This document shows positions 36,299 to 43,789 of a DNA stretch of 64,000 bases, in pieces; the stretch's first letter is position 1; each line of letters begins with the position of its first letter. Where the stretch lies: contig NZ_CP130713.1 in the NCBI RefSeq assembly GCF_030553055.1, positions 5,084,001-5,148,000 on the forward strand. The letters are read 5' to 3'. The position numbers were made by a program, and so were the translations under genes. The DNA is from Streptomyces sp. XD-27 (lineage in GTDB: Bacteria; Actinomycetota; Actinomycetes; Streptomycetales; Streptomycetaceae). Below the pieces are notes generated by a model, which searched no databases, had not been told where the DNA came from, and saw only the letters and a program-made list of their open reading frames with translations.

Positions 36299-39200
36299 AT
36301 GGTGACGTTCGCGCAGGCGCAGGAGCGCGCGGAGCTGTGGGTCAACGCCGGCGTGCCGGGCTACCAGCAGCGCGAGGTCCGGGTGCGGGAGTTCGGCCTG
36401 GGCTTCGTCGCCTGGGCCGAGGACCGCGAGGGCGGGCCGGTCTCCGGCGCGGCGACCGAGGGCGCGCGCCTGGTCATCGCCCGCGACAGCGGGGAGACCA
36501 CGCTGTGGCCGGGGCTGCCGGTCGGCGAGGTCATCCGCCGGTACGAGGAGGCGTACGGGACGGTCCAGGAGGATCCGGCCGAGACGCCCGCGCCGCAGCG
36601 CATCGACCTCAACGCGACGTCCTTCCTGCTCACGCCGCCGGAGTGGCTCCAGGAGGCGGCGGACGCGATGGGCATCCCGGACCGGCGCCAGGGGGCGTCG
36701 GGCGGTACGTCGGGTGGTGGGGGTACGTCGGGTGGTTCCGCCGGTGGCTCGCCGGATGGGGCGATAGCCGGCGCGCCCGGTGGCTCGCCGGGCGGGGCGA
36801 TAGCCGGTGCGTCTGATTCATCCGGCGCGTCTGGTGCATCCGGTGCATCCGGTGCGTTTGGTACGAAGAGCGGCTTCGGGGCGTCCGCGGGAGCGGGCGA
36901 ACCGTCCGACGCCGTGCCCGGCGGCGGCTCGTGGGGCGACGGCTCCGCGGGGGGCGCGGGCACAGGAACAGGCACGTCCGCCGCTGGTCCGCACGCCGGG
37001 CCGGAGGAGCCGGTCGACGCCGTGATGCGGGATGCCATGGCGCGGGACGGCCGGGCCGCGGGTGACGCGTCGTCCGGGGCCGGGGCCGGCGGTCCGTGGG
37101 CTCCGCCGGCATCCGGTGAGTCCGGGGGTGGCGCGGCGGGCGCGTCCGCAGGTGCGCCGTCTTTCGGCAACGCGGCGGCCGGTGGCCCCGCTGCCGGGGC
37201 GTCGTCCGGGGCCGGCGGTCCGTGGGCTCCGCCGGGTCCGGCGGGGGCCGGTGCGTCCGGTGCGGGTGCGCCCAGCGGCGGTACGCCCTGGGCCGACACC
37301 AACCCGGGTGACGACGACGGCCGCTCGGTCGTCCCGCCCGCCACCGTCTTCGCCCCGCCGCTCGCGGGCTCCGACGACGAGGACACGCCCGTGCCGGGCG
37401 TGCGGCCCGACGCCAAGACCGAACTGATGTCGGCGGGCAGCGCTCTGCCGCGCACCGCCATCGCCCCGGCGATCGATCTGCCGGGGCATGGCGCGGCCGA
37501 CATCGCCGCCGCGCCCACCAGCAAGGCCGTGCCGGGCGGTGCTCCGGTGCCGCCGCCGGGCGCTCCGGGCGCTCCGGGTGCTCCGGGTGTTCCAGGTGCT
37601 CCGGGTGTCCCGGCCGCTCCTGGCGCTCCGGGGGCCCCTGGCGTACCGCCCGTTCCCGGTGCTCCGGGTGTCCCCGGCGCTCCGGGTGCGGGGCCGGGCA
37701 CGCCTCCGCCGCCGTCGGGGCCCGGCGCCCCGGGTGCGCCCGCGGGTGGCTACGTACCGACTCAGCTGATGTCCGCGCTCGACTCGGAGAGCCTGGGTGG
37801 CGCCGCGGGAGCGGCGGGACCTGGTGCGCCGGGTGCGCCCGGCGCCGGTGGTGCGAACACGCCGCCGCCCGGTCCGCCCGGCGCCCCCGGCGGAGTGCAC
37901 GTCGCCGCGACGATGCTCGCCGGGCCCGGTCAGCCGGGGCAGGCCGGCCCGCCGCCGGGTGCGCCCGGTGCCCCTGGGGTCCCCGCGGCTCCCGGTGCGC
38001 CCGGTGCTCCGGGTGTGCCCGGTGCTCCGGGTGTGCCCGGTCCGCCTGGTGTCCCCGGTGCCCCTGGTGTTCCCGGTGTTCCCGGTGTTCCCGGTCAGAA
38101 CGGTCCGCAGCCGCCCGGCCCGCCCGGTGCCCCTGGTGCGCCCGGGGCTCCCGGCGCGCCTGGGCAGCCCACCCCGCCGCCTGGCGCACCGGGTGCTCCC
38201 GGCGCTCCTGGGACGCCCGGGGGCGGTGCCCATCACGCCGCCACGATGCTCGCCGGTCCGCCGGGTGTGCCTGGTGCTCCGGGTATGCCCGGTGCGCCGG
38301 GGCAGCCGGGCCCGCTGCCGCCCGGTGCTGCTGGTGCGCCTGGTGCGCCTGGTGTTCCCGGGGCCCCCGCGGCTCCGGGTGCCCCCGGTGCGCCGACCGG
38401 TCCGCACACGCCGCCGCTCGTACCGCCGGGCACGCCGCCGCCCGGTGGCGTGCACGCCGCCGCGACCATGCTCGCGGGTGGGCCCGGTCAGCCGCCGCAG
38501 ATGCCGGGTGCCCCCGGGATGCCCGGTCAGCCCGGACCGGTTCCCCCCGGTGCTCCCGGCGCGCCCGGTGCTCCCGGCATGGTGCCGCCGCCCGGCTCGG
38601 GTCCGTACGGCTATCCGCAGGCCCCCACCGGCCTGCCGACGGTCGGCCCCGGCTACATGGCCGTCCTCCGCTACCGCGCGCAGGACGGCTCCGAGCAGCA
38701 GCTCATCCGCCGCTCCGCGCCCGGCACCCCGCACCCCGAGTGGCAGATCCTCCACGAGCTGCGCGCGATGAACGTCCCGCCGCAGCAGGTGCTGGAGCTG
38801 CACACCGAGCTGGAGTCCTGCGACCTGCCCGGCGGTTACTGCGCCCGCATGATCCGCGAGAACTGGCCGCAGGTGCGGATCAGCCACACCGCCGCGTACG
38901 GCCGCGACCACGCCACCCGCCAGCAGGGCGTACGGCACCTGATCGAGCATCAGGGGGAGCTGCACCAGGTGGCCGACGGCCCCGCCCGCCCGGCACCCAA
39001 CCGGGTGCCGCTGCCGCACCCCAGCCAGGTGCAGCGGGTGCCACCGGCGCCGCCGGAGGGCCTGGCGCAGGAGCTGGCCGGCGCGTTCGGACCGCAGGGC
39101 GTCTTCCGCTTCGACCAGCGCGCGGTGTCCCGCATGGGCGTACCCGACGCGGTCGCGCAGACGCTGGTCTGGGCCGGTCTGCCCCTGGACTTCGGCCCGT

Positions 39201-39619
39201 TCTTCTGGGCGCAGGCGCAGCCGGGGCGCCCGATCCCGACGCTGGCCGAGCTGGCGGCGGAACGCGGGGTGCAGCCCGCCTCGGACGCCGGTTCGTACCT
39301 CGTCATGGGCAACGACTTCGGCCGCCAGCTGTGTGTGCAGTACGGCACGGCGCACATCGTGGCCGTGCCCGTGGAGGCCGGGCCCGGCGGGGCGCCGGTG
39401 CCGCCGCAGTTCGTGAACACCGGACTTCCGGAGTTCGTCCGCTGCATGGCGCTGCTCGGGCGGATGTGGCGGCTGCGGTACGGGCTGACGCCCGAGCAGG
39501 CGGGCCGCTGGACCGTCGACTTCCAGGCCCAGCTCGCCGCCCTCGACCCGGCCGCGCTGTCCGCCCCCGACAACTGGTGGGCGGTCCTGCTGGAACAGAT
39601 GTGGGACGGGCTGCTCTGA
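36299..39619 (+). CDS. Giant Imm35-like / collagen-like / deaminase-like / SUKH-4-like protein
   Basis: A 1,106-residue mosaic. Residues 1-110 resemble the YrhB/Imm35 immunity domain (VTFAQAQERAELWVNAG, REVRVREFGLGFVAWAE). Residues 135-418 are Gly/Ala/Ser-rich, and 418-768 are collagen-like GxP triplets interrupted by recurring Thr motifs (TELMSAG, TQLMSAL, three AATMLAG). A deaminase-like domain follows with HPE at 812-814 and Cys841/Cys848 in ESCDLPGGYC. The last 240 residues look like SUKH-4 (GVFRFDQRAVSRMGVPDAVAQTL to NNWWAVLLEQMWDG type ending). There is no signal peptide. The start could also be GTG 36290, overlapping the previous stop; ATG 36299 has better spacing from GGAGG. Confidence 0.8.
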   Translation: MVTFAQAQERAELWVNAGVPGYQQREVRVREFGLGFVAWAEDREGGPVSGAATEGARLVIARDSGETTLWPGLPVGEVIRRYEEAYGTVQEDPAETPAPQRIDLNATSFLLTPPEWLQEAADAMGIPDRRQGASGGTSGGGGTSGGSAGGSPDGAIAGAPGGSPGGAIAGASDSSGASGASGASGAFGTKSGFGASAGAGEPSDAVPGGGSWGDGSAGGAGTGTGTSAAGPHAGPEEPVDAVMRDAMARDGRAAGDASSGAGAGGPWAPPASGESGGGAAGASAGAPSFGNAAAGGPAAGASSGAGGPWAPPGPAGAGASGAGAPSGGTPWADTNPGDDDGRSVVPPATVFAPPLAGSDDEDTPVPGVRPDAKTELMSAGSALPRTAIAPAIDLPGHGAADIAAAPTSKAVPGGAPVPPPGAPGAPGAPGVPGAPGVPAAPGAPGAPGVPPVPGAPGVPGAPGAGPGTPPPPSGPGAPGAPAGGYVPTQLMSALDSESLGGAAGAAGPGAPGAPGAGGANTPPPGPPGAPGGVHVAATMLAGPGQPGQAGPPPGAPGAPGVPAAPGAPGAPGVPGAPGVPGPPGVPGAPGVPGVPGVPGQNGPQPPGPPGAPGAPGAPGAPGQPTPPPGAPGAPGAPGTPGGGAHHAATMLAGPPGVPGAPGMPGAPGQPGPLPPGAAGAPGAPGVPGAPAAPGAPGAPTGPHTPPLVPPGTPPPGGVHAAATMLAGGPGQPPQMPGAPGMPGQPGPVPPGAPGAPGAPGMVPPPGSGPYGYPQAPTGLPTVGPGYMAVLRYRAQDGSEQQLIRRSAPGTPHPEWQILHELRAMNVPPQQVLELHTELESCDLPGGYCARMIRENWPQVRISHTAAYGRDHATRQQGVRHLIEHQGELHQVADGPARPAPNRVPLPHPSQVQRVPPAPPEGLAQELAGAFGPQGVFRFDQRAVSRMGVPDAVAQTLVWAGLPLDFGPFFWAQAQPGRPIPTLAELAAERGVQPASDAGSYLVMGNDFGRQLCVQYGTAHIVAVPVEAGPGGAPVPPQFVNTGLPEFVRCMALLGRMWRLRYGLTPEQAGRWTVDFQAQLAALDPAALSAPDNWWAVLLEQMWDGLL
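37555..38595 (+). repeat. Collagen-like GxP coding tract
   Basis: About 1 kb of degenerate 9-bp units of the type GGTGCTCCG encode runs of Gly-Ala-Pro and Gly-Val-Pro triplets. The tract is broken by three AATMLAG insertions at roughly 37908-37920, 38238-38250 and 38460-38472. Such tracts are prone to length change and mis-assembly. Confidence 0.85.
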
Positions 39620-39669
39620 CGGCCGCCCCTCACGCCCTGCTCTGACAGGGTGGAACTGAACGCGCGTAC

Positions 39670-39700
39670 GGCGCCCGACCGGAGGATCTGGTCGGGCGCC
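39670..39700 (+). terminator. Hairpin terminator after the giant gene
   Basis: GGCGCCCGACC (39670-39680) pairs perfectly with GGTCGGGCGCC (39690-39700) around a 9-nt loop, then TTCCCTTT. It lies 50 bp after the stop. The AT-richer 150 bp that follow probably hold the promoter of the coiled-coil gene, but I cannot fix a -10. Confidence 0.65.
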
Positions 39701-39880
39701 TTCCCTTTGCCCTGTACCGCCCCGAACAGCCGGATTCCGGTTTCTCTCCTCCAGTAATCCTCGAGTAACTCATCTTCGACCCGGAAGTTAAGCGGAGTGT
39801 CGCGTTATGGGCGATTAACTCCGATCCACCAAGATGTGCGCCGGGAGCGCGTTGCCCGCCGTACCAAAGGGGTCTGAAGG

Positions 39881-40864
39881 ATGAGTCCGTCGGTGTCACG
39901 TCATGGCTTCTCCGCCGTCGGTCGGGGCGGTCGCGGCTACCACCCCGACCAGGTCGACCGCACGTTCGCGGAGCTGTCGCGGGAGCGCGACGCGGCGTGG
40001 GAGCGGGCCGCCCGGCTGACCGTCCTCGCCAACGAGATGGCCGCCGAGGCCAAGCGGCTGCGCGAGACCGTCGCCCAACTCGCCCCTCAGACGTACGAGA
40101 CCCTCAGCGACCGCGCCCAGCTGCTCCTGGCCATGACGGAGGAGGAGGCGTGCAGCCTGCGGGCCTGCGCCCACGAGGCCGCCCGCGAGAGCGCCGCCGC
40201 GGCCCGCACCGCGGCGGACGAGGTGCAGCGCGCCGCCCGCGAGGAGGCCGACCGGGCACGGATCGAGGCCGAGAACCTGGAGCGGTGCACCCTCGACGCG
40301 GCGGAGGCCGCCGCCAACGAACTGCGGACAGTTGCCCGGCAGGAGGCCAAGGAGACGCACAGCGCCGCACTCGCCGACCTGCGGGAGATCCGGGACCGCG
40401 CGGCCGCCCTCCTCGCCCGGCAGGAGGCCCAGCACGCCGAGCGCTGGGAGGCGGCGATGGGCGAACTCGCCGATCAGGACATCGAGGCGGAGGCCCGGCT
40501 CGCCGAGCGTGAGAAGTGCGTACGCGGCATGCTGGCGGAGGCCGAGCGGACGTACGCGGAGGCGGAAGAGGCCGCCCGCCACCTGCGGGAGGAGGCCGAG
40601 GCGCGGGGCGCGGAGATCCTCGCGCAGGCGCGGGCGCGCCAGCAGCGCGTGGTGCAGGAGACGGACCGCACGCTGCGCGACCACGCGGCGCGCCGCGAGG
40701 AGCTCAAGTCGCACCTGGAGCATGTGCGCAACAGCCTGGCGGCGGTCACGGGCAGGGTGGTGCCGTCCACGGAGCCCGAGGCGGCCACGCCGCCGGGCGA
40801 CGACGAACCGGCGCCGGACGCGACGGGGCGCGTCCCGGGCCCCTCGTCGGGACCCGACGACTGA
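39881..40864 (+). CDS. Coiled-coil (DivIVA/cellulose-binding-protein-like) cytoskeletal-type protein
   Basis: A 327-residue, almost wholly helical protein. A short conserved head (FSAVGRGGRGYHPDQVDRTFAEL) resembles the lipid-binding N-terminus of DivIVA-type proteins. About 230 residues of Ala/Glu/Arg-rich coiled coil follow, then an acidic Pro-rich tail. Streptomyces carries several such proteins, some annotated as cellulose-binding, that organise polar growth and intermediate-filament-like assemblies. No transmembrane segment or signal peptide. ATG 39881 has AAAGGGG 8 nt upstream. It converges on the exporter gene with a gap of only 58 bp. The role is inferred from composition. Confidence 0.75.
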   Translation: MSPSVSRHGFSAVGRGGRGYHPDQVDRTFAELSRERDAAWERAARLTVLANEMAAEAKRLRETVAQLAPQTYETLSDRAQLLLAMTEEEACSLRACAHEAARESAAAARTAADEVQRAAREEADRARIEAENLERCTLDAAEAAANELRTVARQEAKETHSAALADLREIRDRAAALLARQEAQHAERWEAAMGELADQDIEAEARLAEREKCVRGMLAEAERTYAEAEEAARHLREEAEARGAEILAQARARQQRVVQETDRTLRDHAARREELKSHLEHVRNSLAAVTGRVVPSTEPEAATPPGDDEPAPDATGRVPGPSSGPDD

Positions 40865-40922
40865 CCGTTCCCGCTGACCGTCCCCTTCGGTCAGCGCGCA
40901 AGTCCCGGGCCGGCAAAGCCCG

Positions 40923-42656
40923 TCAGGTCTGCTCCGACCAGTTCCGCTCCTCCCGGTGCTCGCGCGCGTCCTGCTCGGCCCGCTCGGCCCGCGCGTCCTG
41001 CTCGGCCCGCGCGTCCTGCTCGGCCCGCGCGTCCTGCTCGTTCCGTTCGGTCTGCTCCTCCTGCTCGTCCCGCTCCGCGAACTCCTCCCGTACCGGGAAC
41101 CGCCGCGGAGCCACCAGCACCAGGACCGCCAGCGCCAGCACCGCGGCCCCCGCCGCTCCCACGTACACATGGTCGACGACCGTGTCGACGCCCCGTCGCA
41201 GATAGTCCGCCGCCTGGTCCGACAGCGTCCCCGGGTGCTCCAGCGCGTGCGACACCGTGTCGAGGTCGGCGGGCAGCCCGGGCCGGATGTCCGCCGGTGC
41301 GTCGTCCAGCCGCGCGGCCAGCGTCGCGTTGGCCACGGCGCCGAACAGCGCCGCCCCCACGCTCTGGCCGACCTGGCGGCAGAAGAGTATCGACGCCGTC
41401 GCCGTGCCGCGCTCGGACCAGCCCACGGACGACTGGACGCCGACGATCAGCGGCAGTTGGAACAGGCCGAGGGCGGCGCCGAGCAGCAGCATCAGCAGCG
41501 CGGGCTGCCAGGCGGCGCCCGGGTAGGGCAGGAAGGGGAAGGCGGCCAGGATCAGCGCGGCGAGGCCGATCCCGATGATCGCGCTCTGGCGGAAGCCGAT
41601 CCGGTTGTAGACGCGGTTGCTGAACGCCGCGCTGATGGGCCAGCTCAGCGACATCACCGACAGCACGAACCCGGCGGCGATCGGACCGAGCCCCAGCACC
41701 GACTGCGCGTACGTCGGCAGGAACACGGTCGGTGCGATCATCAGCAACCCCAGCGCACCGAGCGCGAGGTTGACCGCCGCGATCGTCCGGCGCCGCCACA
41801 CCCAGCCCGGAATGATCGGCTCCGCGGCCCGGCGCTCGATCACCACGGTCACCGCGGCGCACACCCCGGCCCCGGCCAGCAGCGCCAGCGACGGCGCGGA
41901 CAGCCAGGGCCAGGCCACGCCGCCCTGCACCAGCGCGGTCAGCAACAGGCCGCCGGTCGCGAAGATGGCCAGCGCGCCCGACCAGTCGACCCGCGGCGGT
42001 GGCGCTCCCTTCCGGTCCGGCCGGGCGGGCTCGTGCAGGTGACGGGTGATCAGCCACAGCGCGACGGCACCGACCGGCAGGTTGATCAGGAAGATCCAGC
42101 GCCAGTCCGCGTACCCGGCGAGCAGGCCGCCGACGGCCGGGCCGAGTACGGAGGACAGCGCCCACACCGAGGAGAGCCGGGCCTGGATCTTCGGGCGCTC
42201 CTTGAGCGGGTACAGGTCGGCGGCGATGGTCTGCACGGTGCCCTGCAGGGCACCTCCGCCCAGGCCCTGGACGATCCGGAAGGCGATCAGGGACGCCATG
42301 TTCCAGGCACCCGCGCACAGCAGCGAACCGGCCAGGAAGAGCGCTATCCCGGTGATCAGTACGGGCTTGCGGCCGAAGGTGTCGGAGAGCTTCCCGTACA
42401 CCGGGAGGGTGACGGTGACGGCCAGCAGGTAGCCGGAGAACAGCCACGAGAAGACCGAGAAGCCGCCGAGGTCGCCGACGATCTGCGGGACGGCGGTGGA
42501 GATGATCGTCGCGTCGAGGGCGGCAAGCGCCATCCCCAGCATGAGGGCCGCGACGACCGGGCGGCGCTGGTCGGGGCCGGGCGGCGGTGCGGAGGGTGGC
42601 CGGGGGCGATCGGGTCGCGGATCCGCGTTCGTCGGCCGTCCCGATGCGCCGCTCAC
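40923..42656 (-). CDS. MFS drug exporter, DHA2 (EmrB/QacA) family, with charged repeat tail
   Basis: A 577-residue, 14-span proton-coupled efflux pump. It starts with a Pro-rich cytoplasmic segment, then span 1 with LDATIISTAVPQIVGDLGG (motif D1 of the 14-span family). Motif A is YGKLSDTFGRKPVL, and motif C is LSSVWALSSVLGPAVGGLLAGY. After span 14 comes a 55-residue hydrophilic tail rich in Glu, Gln, Arg and Asp with repeated AEQDAR. GTG 42656 follows GGAGGGGAAGG. Substrate unknown; no TetR or MarR gene is adjacent. It is divergent from the ABC exporter genes. Confidence 0.9.
   Translation of the reverse strand: MSGASGRPTNADPRPDRPRPPSAPPPGPDQRRPVVAALMLGMALAALDATIISTAVPQIVGDLGGFSVFSWLFSGYLLAVTVTLPVYGKLSDTFGRKPVLITGIALFLAGSLLCAGAWNMASLIAFRIVQGLGGGALQGTVQTIAADLYPLKERPKIQARLSSVWALSSVLGPAVGGLLAGYADWRWIFLINLPVGAVALWLITRHLHEPARPDRKGAPPPRVDWSGALAIFATGGLLLTALVQGGVAWPWLSAPSLALLAGAGVCAAVTVVIERRAAEPIIPGWVWRRRTIAAVNLALGALGLLMIAPTVFLPTYAQSVLGLGPIAAGFVLSVMSLSWPISAAFSNRVYNRIGFRQSAIIGIGLAALILAAFPFLPYPGAAWQPALLMLLLGAALGLFQLPLIVGVQSSVGWSERGTATASILFCRQVGQSVGAALFGAVANATLAARLDDAPADIRPGLPADLDTVSHALEHPGTLSDQAADYLRRGVDTVVDHVYVGAAGAAVLALAVLVLVAPRRFPVREEFAERDEQEEQTERNEQDARAEQDARAEQDARAERAEQDAREHREERNWSEQT
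40964..41041 (-). repeat. 18-bp tandem repeat encoding the exporter tail
   Basis: Near-identical units of CTGCTCGGCCCGCGCGTC recur about four times, one partly shortened. On the minus strand each unit encodes AEQDAR or close variants at the cytoplasmic C-terminus of the exporter. Repeat number is likely to vary among strains. Confidence 0.8.
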
Positions 42657-43000
42657 CGTGGCCTTCCCCTCCGTCGAACTTTCGTGTATCGCCCACCATT
42701 CCACGCGGGGCCGGGGGAAGGAACCCTGAGCCCGGCCGGTCCGGTACCCCCGTACCCCTAGGGGAGACAGGGGAGTTCCTCCTACTCGCGGTTCGTACCG
42801 GCGGAGGATGAGGCGGCCGGAGCCCGCTCCTAGGGTTGTCATGTCCGACTACGGACGGCAGGGCCACCAGGGGTGGGGCTAACCCCAGGGTGAAAACGGT
42901 GCCCTGCACCATCGTGGCGACCCCCTCCCGTGAAGCAGTCTTCTGGGAGCGATCGAAGTACGCGGATCGCCGTGCGCATACCCATCGAGGAGAGGTCATC
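42657..43000. promoter_or_regulatory. 344-bp divergent promoter region between MFS and ABC exporter genes
   Basis: No gene is seen. The region holds CCCCTAGGGG (42755-42764, perfect palindrome), a second CCTAGG at about 42829-42834, and near 42870-42892 a GGGG-CTAA-CCCC inverted repeat flanked by direct repeats CCAGGGGTG/CCCAGGGTG. These are candidate operators for the two export systems. GAGGAGAGG just before 43001 is the ribosome site of the ABC ATPase gene. Confidence 0.45.
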
Positions 43001-43789
43001 GTGACTACGGCTGTATCGATTCCCAGGACCGGGGGCAGTGGAGGACATACGGCTGTCGCCGCCCGAGCGCGCCAGGTCGTGAAGGCGTACGGCTCGGGTG
43101 AGACCCGGGTCGTGGCGCTGGACCGGGTCGACGTGGACATCGCGCGGGGGCGGTTCACCGCGATCATGGGCCCGTCCGGCTCCGGCAAGTCGACGCTGAT
43201 GCACTGCCTCGCCGGCCTCGACACCGTCACCTCGGGCCAGATCCATATAGACGAGACCGAGATCACCGGGCTGAAGGACAAGAAGCTCACCAGGCTGCGC
43301 CGGGACCGCATCGGCTTCATCTTCCAGGCGTTCAACCTGCTGCCCACGCTCAGCGCGATCGAGAACATCACCCTGCCCATGGACATCGCCGGCCGGAAGC
43401 CGGACCGTGCGTGGCTGGACCGGGTGGTGGACACCGTCGGTCTGGCCGGGCGGCTCAAGCACCGGCCGAACCAGCTCTCCGGCGGGCAGCAGCAGCGCGT
43501 CGCCGTGGCCCGAGCGCTCGCGGCCCGCCCCGCGATCATCTTCGGTGACGAGCCGACCGGAAACCTGGACTCGCGGGCCGGTGCCGAGGTGCTCGGCTTC
43601 CTGCGGGCCTCGGTGGACGAGCTGGGCCAGACCATCGTGATGGTCACCCACGACCCGGTCGCCGCCTCCTACGCCGACCGCGTGCTGTACCTGGCCGACG
43701 GCCGGATCGTCGACGAGATGCACCAGCCCACCGCCGACCAGGTCCTGGACCGCATGAAGCATTTCGACGCCCGGGGGCGTGTGTCGTGA
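43001..43789 (+). CDS. ABC transporter ATP-binding protein (MacB/LolD type)
   Basis: A 262-residue ATPase for a type VII (mechanotransmission) ABC exporter. Walker A is GPSGSGKSTLMHCLAGLD, the Q-loop FIFQAFNLLPTL, the signature LSGGQQQRVAVARALAARP, and Walker B IIFGDEPTGNLDS. The H-loop is VTHDPVAASYADRVLYL. The TGNLDS and FQAFNLLP motifs are typical of the LolD/MacB/FtsE group. GTG 43001 follows GAGGAGAGG. It overlaps the permease gene by 4 bp (GTGA), so the two subunits are made together. In Streptomyces such pairs often export antimicrobial peptides or act in envelope stress. Confidence 0.95.
   Translation: MTTAVSIPRTGGSGGHTAVAARARQVVKAYGSGETRVVALDRVDVDIARGRFTAIMGPSGSGKSTLMHCLAGLDTVTSGQIHIDETEITGLKDKKLTRLRRDRIGFIFQAFNLLPTLSAIENITLPMDIAGRKPDRAWLDRVVDTVGLAGRLKHRPNQLSGGQQQRVAVARALAARPAIIFGDEPTGNLDSRAGAEVLGFLRASVDELGQTIVMVTHDPVAASYADRVLYLADGRIVDEMHQPTADQVLDRMKHFDARGRVS

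Noticed and set aside
37555..38595. Regular repeats that could suggest a CRISPR or minisatellite array
   Set aside because: The 9-bp periodicity follows Gly-x-Pro codons in a single open frame; there are no spacers.
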